13,218 nt of DNA from an uncultured Acidobacteriota bacterium (GTDB lineage Bacteria > Acidobacteriota > Vicinamibacteria > Vicinamibacterales > UBA8438): the NCBI GenBank assembly GCA_913043805.1, contig CAJWMX010000025.1:1-13218 (forward strand), in the 5' to 3' direction. Position 1 is the stretch's first letter, and every line of letters begins with the position of its first letter. The notes under the pieces were generated by a model. The model saw only the letters and a list, made by a program, of their open reading frames with translations. It was not told where the DNA came from and did no database searches. A program made the translations under genes and the position numbers. Positions 6,872-13,218 of the stretch are shown here, piece after piece.

Positions 6872-7777
6872 CTACCCCCGTGACCGGGGCGCGACGCCGG
6901 CCTGGTCGAGCCACCGGTCGCTCTCGCGCCACTCGGCCCGAACCTTCACGTGCAGGTCGAGGAACACCCGGCACTCGAAGAACCGCTCCAGATCCCGTCT
7001 CGCCGCCGACCCGATCTCCTTGATGCGCGCCCCGCGCGGGCCCAGCACGATCGGCTTCTGTGAGGGTCGCTCCACCAGAATCGAACAGTACAGCTGCAGC
7101 CGCCCCGGCTCAGACTCCTCGTCGAACCGGTCGACCACCACCGCCGTCGTGAAGGGCAGCTCGGCATGCGTCGACCTGAGCAACTGCTCGCGCACCATCT
7201 CCCCCGCCATGATCCGCTGCGGCTGGTCGGTGAGGTAGTCCTCCGGATAGAGGGGGTCGCCCTCCGGGAGCTGCGCGATGAACTCGCGCTCGAGAATGTC
7301 GACGCCGTCCCCGGTCTTGGCCGACAGGGGCACGACGGCGGCGAAGTCACGCTGCTGACGATACCAATCGATGATCGGCAGCAACCGGGGCTTGGCGACC
7401 AGATCCACCTTGTTGAGCACCAGCAGGACCGGGCCGCTCGCCTTCTCCAACTGCTCCAGGACCCATTTGTCGCCGGCCCCGATCCCATCGGTCGCGTCGC
7501 GCACCAAACCGATGACGTCAACCCCCGAGATCGCCTCGTAGGCGATATCGACCATCCGGACATTCATTCGATGCAATGGACGATGAATCCCGGGCGTATC
7601 GACGAAGATCACCTGGGCCGGGTCGTCACCCGGGTAGTTCTGGACGCCGACGATCCGATTACGGGTGGTTTGCGGCTTGTCGGAGACGATCGCCAGCTTG
7701 ACGCCGACGATCTGATTCAGCAGCGTCGACTTGCCCGCGTTGGGCCGGCCGACGAACGAAACGTATCCACAACGCAT
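6872..7777 (-). CDS. era: GTPase Era, ribosome small-subunit assembly factor
   Basis: Essential GTPase that binds the 3' end of 16S rRNA and helps 30S subunits mature. It is 301 residues, the family's normal length. GTPase motifs are G1 GRPNAGKST (10-18), the switch I region PQTTRN (35-40), G3 DTPG (60-63), G4 NKVD (122-125) and G5 SAK (152-154). The C-terminal KH domain carries KPIVLGPRGARIKEIG, with loop GPRG at 246-249. The start is the ATG at 7777, because MRCGYVSFVGRPNAGKS is the usual Era opening and it lies 14 bp after the upstream CBS-protein stop. A GTG at 7828 is in frame but would overlap that gene. No clear Shine-Dalgarno is seen, so translation is probably coupled. The gene ends in TAG at 6874-6872, nearly touching the convergent Sel1-repeat gene. 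E. coli Era is reported to interact with YbeY, encoded two genes upstream here. Confidence 0.97.
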   Translation of the reverse strand: MRCGYVSFVGRPNAGKSTLLNQIVGVKLAIVSDKPQTTRNRIVGVQNYPGDDPAQVIFVDTPGIHRPLHRMNVRMVDIAYEAISGVDVIGLVRDATDGIGAGDKWVLEQLEKASGPVLLVLNKVDLVAKPRLLPIIDWYRQQRDFAAVVPLSAKTGDGVDILEREFIAQLPEGDPLYPEDYLTDQPQRIMAGEMVREQLLRSTHAELPFTTAVVVDRFDEESEPGRLQLYCSILVERPSQKPIVLGPRGARIKEIGSAARRDLERFFECRVFLDLHVKVRAEWRESDRWLDQAGVAPRSRG

Positions 7778-7791
7778 AGGCAGGGGCGTCG

Positions 7792-9045
7792 CTACATGGC
7801 CGCCGGGCGGGCGGTGTCCCGCCGCCACATCCGCACTTTTCGGATCCGGCGACGTTCAGCCTCGAGCACTTCAACGATGAGCTCGTCTACCTCGACCGTC
7901 TCGCCGATCTTGGGCACCCGGCCGAGCCGGGTCAGCAGGTAGCCACCGACGGTCTCGAATCCGTCACGGTCGACGACCACTCCCAGGTGCTCGCTCATGT
8001 CGGTGACGCTGACCGTCGCCTGATACACCCAGATCCCGTCACCTTCCCGTACGACCGGCTCCGGCTCGTCGTCGTATTCGTCTCGAATCTCGCCGACGAT
8101 CTCCTCGAGCAGGTCCTCGATGGTCACCAGCCCGGCCGTCGCCCCGAACTCGTCGACGACGATCGCGCTCTGCGCCTGCTTCAGCTGCAACTCGCGCAGC
8201 AACTCGGCGACGCGCTTGCCCTCGGGTACGACATGCACGGGTCGAAGCAGCTGTGGCACGATCGGCATATCGCCCGGTATGCCATCGAGGGTCACGAGAT
8301 CTTTGGCGAAGACGAACCCCAGGATGTTGTCGAGGTCATCCCGATAAACGGGGATCCTCGAGTACTCCTCCTCGGCAAACAGCGCCCGGAAGGCGCTGAC
8401 CGAGGCGTCGTGCTCGATCACGACGATGTCCGGACGGGGGGTCATCACCTCGCGCACGAGCGTGCCGCCGAAGTCGACGACCGACTGCAACAACCGACGC
8501 TCCTCCTGTTCCTCGGCATCCGCCTCGTCACCCGACTCTCCGGCGGCCGCTCCACCAGACGCCTCGACGGCCGCCTCGCCGTGTTCGTTCCCGCGGGCGT
8601 CGGTGCGTGGTCGCGCCGACCGCCACAGCCGGAGCAGCCCGAGTTGGACGGGGCGGAGCACCCGCATCGCCATGTCGAACGATGGCAGCAGCAGCTCCAG
8701 TACCCGACCAGCATCGGCTCGCACCAGAAGCGACGGGACCACCTGTTCGGCCAGCAGCAGGAACACGAAGCCGGCCGCCAGCAATCCCCCGATCTGCTGC
8801 AGGCTCTCGACGCCAACGAGACGGGCCAACACGACCGCCGCGCCGGCGCTCAGCAGCCCGCGGAGAAGCCGGGTGCCGACATAGAGCCGCTGTGGCGCGT
8901 CGAGGTAGGTGGTGAGCGAATCATGCCGCGCGTCGCGCTCGGCGCTGAGCCGCTCCGGCAGCCGTACGAGAGCCCCGAACGCCGCCTCGATGGTCGCGAC
9001 CCAGGCCAGCGCGCATCCGATCAGAAAGAGGAGCAGCGGGAGCAT
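7792..9045 (-). CDS. Membrane-anchored CBS-pair/CorC_HlyC protein (hemolysin-C/YbeX family)
   Basis: Protein of 417 residues with three parts. Residues 1-145 hold about three hydrophobic segments (MLPLLLFLIGCALAWVATI; LLSAGAAVVLARLV; GGLLAAGFVFLLLAE), resembling the CNNM/DUF21 membrane domain. A CBS pair follows at about 198-325, with REVMTPRPDIVVI, EEEYSRIPVYRDDLDNILG and IVVDEFGATAGLVTIEDLLE. The CorC_HlyC transporter-associated domain comes at about 335-410. An acidic, Ala/Gly/Glu-rich linker (about 150-183) joins membrane and CBS parts. The family is linked to Mg2+/Co2+ homeostasis. In E. coli the soluble relative YbeX sits in ybeZ-ybeY-ybeX, exactly the order found here, and has been tied to ribosome maturation. 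The ATG start is 5 bp after the ybeY stop and the TAG is 14 bp before era. The precise job, transport or ribosome-linked Mg2+ sensing, cannot be told from sequence. Confidence 0.9.
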   Translation of the reverse strand: MLPLLLFLIGCALAWVATIEAAFGALVRLPERLSAERDARHDSLTTYLDAPQRLYVGTRLLRGLLSAGAAVVLARLVGVESLQQIGGLLAAGFVFLLLAEQVVPSLLVRADAGRVLELLLPSFDMAMRVLRPVQLGLLRLWRSARPRTDARGNEHGEAAVEASGGAAAGESGDEADAEEQEERRLLQSVVDFGGTLVREVMTPRPDIVVIEHDASVSAFRALFAEEEYSRIPVYRDDLDNILGFVFAKDLVTLDGIPGDMPIVPQLLRPVHVVPEGKRVAELLRELQLKQAQSAIVVDEFGATAGLVTIEDLLEEIVGEIRDEYDDEPEPVVREGDGIWVYQATVSVTDMSEHLGVVVDRDGFETVGGYLLTRLGRVPKIGETVEVDELIVEVLEAERRRIRKVRMWRRDTARPAAM

Positions 9046-9050
9046 CGCAC

Positions 9051-9512
9051 TCAGTCCGGTGGGAGCCCGCCGCGCCGGCGCAGCCGAAGCTCGAGACGTT
9101 CCATCCGCCCGTCATCACGCTCGTGGTCGTAACCAAGCAGATGCAGCAGCCCATGCAGCGCCAGCCGCTTCACCTCCTGCGCATCGGTCCATCCGGCGGC
9201 GCGAGCCTGCCGCGCGGCGCGTCCGGTGGCGATCACGACATCCCCGAGCAGGGGGACGTCACCCACCGCCGGCCCGTCGTGGTCAGCGGGAAACGACAAC
9301 ACGTCGGTGACCCGGTTGAGGCCACGGAACTGGCGGTTCAGGTCCCGCATCTTGCGGTCGCCCACCAGCGCGATGGTGAGCTCCCCACGAGCCGTACGCG
9401 GAGCAATCCGGGTGAGCCACGGCACGAGGCCGCGTTCGGTTCTGGGGCGGCCGCGACCGTCGGTGACGGTGATGCGGAGTCGAGACGGAGGGTCGGGGTC
9501 GTCCGTAGTCAT
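9051..9512 (-). CDS. ybeY: Endoribonuclease YbeY (rRNA maturation factor)
   Basis: Zinc-dependent single-strand endoribonuclease acting in 16S rRNA 3'-end maturation and late 70S quality control. It has 153 residues, the usual size. The diagnostic zinc motif is intact: LHGLLHLLGYDHERD carries His120, His124 and His130 in the H-x3-H-x5-H spacing. The preceding conserved block NRVTDVLSFP (66-75) is also present, as is GDVVIATGRAARQA (90-103). The ATG at 9512 overlaps the phoH stop by four bases (ATGA), a strong sign of translational coupling that also fixes the start. The stop TGA is 5 bp before the CBS-protein start. The location between phoH/ybeZ and a ybeX-type gene, with era next, supports the name. 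The N-terminal 30 residues are Arg/Asp/Pro-rich and poorly conserved, as often seen in this family. Confidence 0.96.
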   Translation of the reverse strand: MTTDDPDPPSRLRITVTDGRGRPRTERGLVPWLTRIAPRTARGELTIALVGDRKMRDLNRQFRGLNRVTDVLSFPADHDGPAVGDVPLLGDVVIATGRAARQARAAGWTDAQEVKRLALHGLLHLLGYDHERDDGRMERLELRLRRRGGLPPD

Positions 9513-10534
9513 GTCGTGGCGGGGGTCGGAGACTCCTCGGCGGTGTTGGCCTCGTAGGCCTGCACGATCTTCTGCACGAGCGGATGCCGCACGACGTCGC
9601 GGTCTCCGAACCGGACGAACGCCACCCCATCGACCTCCCCGACGACCTGCATCGCCTCGATCAAGCCGGAGACCCGTCCCGTCGGCAGATCGATCTGGGT
9701 GATGTCCCCCGTGATGACCGCCTTGGACCCGAAGCCGAGGCGGGTCAGAAACATCTTCATCTGTTCCGATGTGGTGTTCTGGGCCTCGTCGAGGATAACG
9801 AACGCGTCGTTGAGCGTGCGACCGCGCATGAAGGCCAGCGGCGCAATCTCGATGGTGCCACGCTCGAGCAGCCGGTCGACGCGTTCGAGGTCGAGCATGT
9901 CGTAGAGCGCGTCGTAGAGCGGCCGAAGATACGGGTTCACCTTCTCCTGCAGGTCTCCCGGCAGGAAACCGAGTCGCTCCCCCGCCTCGACCGCCGGCCG
10001 GGCCAGGACGATTCGGGTCACCTTCTTGGCCGTCAGACAGGCGACCGCCTGGGCCATCGCCAGGTAGGTCTTGCCAGTTCCCGCCGGACCGACTCCGAAC
10101 ACGATGTCGTGGTGGTCAATCGCCTCGAGATAGCGTCGCTGGTTGAGGCTCTTGGGGGCGACGTGCCGTTTGGCCGACGCCTTGACGGTCGCTCGGACGA
10201 AATAGTCCCGGAGGCGCGCTCCGGGATCGTCGAGCAGGAGCTGACCGGCGCGGCGCACGTCCTCGGCCGACAGCTGGTAGCCCTCGGTCACGAGCGCCCC
10301 CAGCTGCGACACCACCCGTTCCAGGGTCTCGACCGCTTCGGCGTCACCTTCGGCCAGCAATGCCGTGCCGTCGGTGCGGATCTGCACCCCGAGCAAGTCC
10401 TCGAAGGTCCGCAGATTCGTGTCGAAGGAGCCGAACAGGAGCTCGGTGCTCTCGTCAGGGATGGAAATCCGGGCGGCGGTCACCGTCCCGGCGTCGTCTG
10501 GTTGGTCGGGCACGTAGCTGTTCGATCGTGGCAC
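9509..10534 (-). CDS. phoH: PhoH-family ATPase (YbeZ type)
   Basis: Cytoplasmic P-loop ATPase related to RNA-helicase folds. The E. coli homologue YbeZ partners with YbeY in rRNA processing. It has 341 residues. An N-terminal KH-like region (about 20-110, with LLFGSFDTNLRTFEDLLGVQI) precedes the PhoH core. Walker A is GPAGTGKT (149-156), followed by the family motif RPAVEAGERLGFLPGDLQEKVNPYLRP (179-205; key residues Arg179, Pro180, Glu186, Gly193) and FMRGRTLNDAFVILDEAQN (Walker B 246-253). TGDITQIDLP (275-284) follows. The start is uncertain. The GTG at 10534 gives the longest protein and sits 28 bp after aspS without a clear Shine-Dalgarno; in-frame GTGs at codons 8 and 18 are alternatives. 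The stop TGA overlaps the ybeY ATG by 4 bp. In this neighbourhood many bacteria place a PgpH-type HD phosphodiesterase between phoH and ybeY; here the two are directly joined. Confidence 0.95.
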   Translation of the reverse strand: MPRSNSYVPDQPDDAGTVTAARISIPDESTELLFGSFDTNLRTFEDLLGVQIRTDGTALLAEGDAEAVETLERVVSQLGALVTEGYQLSAEDVRRAGQLLLDDPGARLRDYFVRATVKASAKRHVAPKSLNQRRYLEAIDHHDIVFGVGPAGTGKTYLAMAQAVACLTAKKVTRIVLARPAVEAGERLGFLPGDLQEKVNPYLRPLYDALYDMLDLERVDRLLERGTIEIAPLAFMRGRTLNDAFVILDEAQNTTSEQMKMFLTRLGFGSKAVITGDITQIDLPTGRVSGLIEAMQVVGEVDGVAFVRFGDRDVVRHPLVQKIVQAYEANTAEESPTPATT

Positions 10535-10562
10535 GAAGTCGCCGCGCTGGCAACCGGGGCGC

Positions 10563-12323
<1,761 letters not shown>

Positions 12324-12326
12324 GTC

Positions 12327-13218
12327 TCAATCCGTTCGTGCCACGGCCAGCAGCGTCGCGGCCACCTGGTCGCGCGCTACCGTATGTTGCTGTCCGGTCT
12401 CCATCTCCTTGATGGTGACCTGATTGTTAGCGAGCTCGTCTTCACCGAGCAGGAGCACCCGTCGGGCCCCGCTTCGATTCGCCCGTTTCATCTGCGACTT
12501 GGACGACCGGCCGTCGTAGTCGACCAGCACCCTGAGCCCGGCATGGCGAAGGTCTCGAGCCAGGAGCCGGACCGCCGGCCACGCCGCGTCTCCGAACGCG
12601 ACCACGAAGGCATCGGCCGGCGTGGTGTCGGCGGCCCCATCCGGCAACGCCAGGGCCAGACGCTCGAGTCCGGCCGCGAACCCGATGCCAGGCCGGTCGG
12701 GGCCTCCGAGTTGCTTCACGAGCTCGTCATAGCGACCGCCGCCCAGCATGGCGTTCTGGGCGCCCAAGGCCGACCCCAGCACCTCGAACGTCGTGCGGGT
12801 GTAGTAGTCGAGGCCTCGGACCAGTCGATGTGACACCCGGTAGAGAAGCCCAAACGCATCGAGGTGCTGCTTAACCGCCTCGAAGTGGGTCTTGCAGGGC
12901 TCGCACAGATAGTCCTCGGTGTGGGGCAGCGCATCGATGATCGGCTGATCGGCCGGGACCTTGCAATCGAAGATGCGGAGCGGATTCGTCTCCGCGCGTC
13001 GTCGACAGTCTCCGCACAACGAGTCAACCCGTTCGCCGAGCGCCTCGAGCAGCGCCGTGCTGAACGCGGGCCGGCACTCCGCGCAACCGACCGAATTGAT
13101 GACCAGCTCCACCGCCTCGATACCGAGCTCGGCGACGAAGGCCGCCGCCATCTCGATCACTTCCGCATCGAGCGCCGGATCGGTCACACCGAACGCCTCG
13201 ACATCCAGCTGGTGAAAC
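12327..13218 (-). CDS. hisS: Histidyl-tRNA synthetase, C-terminal part (5' end outside window)
   Basis: Class II synthetase charging tRNA-His. About 296 C-terminal residues are present of a protein usually about 420 long. The frame is open to the window edge, and the first visible residues, FHQLDVEAFG, belong just after motif 2, so the internal GTG at 13187 is not the start. Visible signatures are the histidine motif LVRGLDYYTRTTFEVL (from visible residue 132), GGGRYDELV (159), motif 3 GIGFAAGLERLALAL (177-191), and the anticodon-binding domain from about 200, with VLVDYDGRSSKSQMKRANRSGA quoted to its key DYDGRSSKSQMKRA part. Between residues 45 and 108 lie three CxxC pairs (GCAEC, LCGDC, LCEPC) plus FDCK, a possible zinc-binding insertion. 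The stop TGA is 3 bp before aspS, so the two are co-transcribed. This is the upstream-most gene seen of the rightmost block; its promoter is outside. Confidence 0.96.
   Translation of the reverse strand, partial: FHQLDVEAFGVTDPALDAEVIEMAAAFVAELGIEAVELVINSVGCAECRPAFSTALLEALGERVDSLCGDCRRRAETNPLRIFDCKVPADQPIIDALPHTEDYLCEPCKTHFEAVKQHLDAFGLLYRVSHRLVRGLDYYTRTTFEVLGSALGAQNAMLGGGRYDELVKQLGGPDRPGIGFAAGLERLALALPDGAADTTPADAFVVAFGDAAWPAVRLLARDLRHAGLRVLVDYDGRSSKSQMKRANRSGARRVLLLGEDELANNQVTIKEMETGQQHTVARDQVAATLLAVARTD

Noticed and set aside
6876..6889. GC hairpin CCCCG-TGAC-CGGGG at the end of era as a terminator for the convergent genes
   Set aside because: The stem is only five pairs, lies inside the last era codons, and has no T-run on either side.
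7778..7828. Longer era start at GTG 7828
   Set aside because: The added 17 residues have no counterpart in Era proteins and overlap the end of the CBS-protein gene; the ATG at 7777 gives the normal N-terminus.
7987..9132. Plus-strand open frame of 381 codons opposite the CBS-pair protein
   Set aside because: It is antisense to an intact CBS/CorC protein, with composition typical of reverse-strand reading of GC-rich codons.

Overview
The window reads as a core-genome segment from a GC-rich bacterium (roughly two thirds GC by eye, strong G/C preference at third codon positions). It holds eleven protein genes and the first 46 codons of a twelfth. All are tightly packed, and all but one lie on the minus strand. 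Gene order and protein style fit a deep-branching GC-rich lineage such as Acidobacteriota, but no rRNA or marker here fixes the phylum, so that placement is an inference of low confidence. I see no tRNA or rRNA gene, IS element, CRISPR array or phage gene.

Right block (13218 down to 6872, transcribed leftwards): hisS (5' end outside the window), aspS, phoH/ybeZ, ybeY, a membrane-anchored CorC/YbeX-type CBS protein, and era. The gaps are 3, 28, -4, 5 and 14 bp, so this is very probably one operon. It joins two tRNA-charging enzymes to the ybeZ-ybeY-ybeX-era group, whose E. coli counterparts act in 16S rRNA maturation and small-subunit assembly.

Middle (5633-6865, plus strand): one gene for an exported protein built from Sel1-like repeats. 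It points against its neighbours and stops only 6 bp from the era stop codon. A 171-bp divergent gap (5462-5632) separates its start from mgtE.

Left block (5461 down to 1, transcribed leftwards): mgtE (Mg2+ channel/transporter), recO, glyQ, glyS, and the start of a protein with an extremely Lys/Arg-rich N-terminus that runs off the window. The gaps are 37, 25, 13 and 28 bp, again operon-like.

Taken together the window is a relative of the widespread phoH-ybeY-era-recO-glyQ-glyS neighbourhood (familiar in Bacillus), with the Sel1-repeat gene and mgtE lying between era and recO. I found no convincing new defence, mobile or biosynthetic system. The points most worth a second look are the basic N-terminus at the left edge, the Sel1-repeat gene interrupting the cluster, the proline-rich insertion inside its sixth repeat, and the Cys-rich insertion in HisRS.
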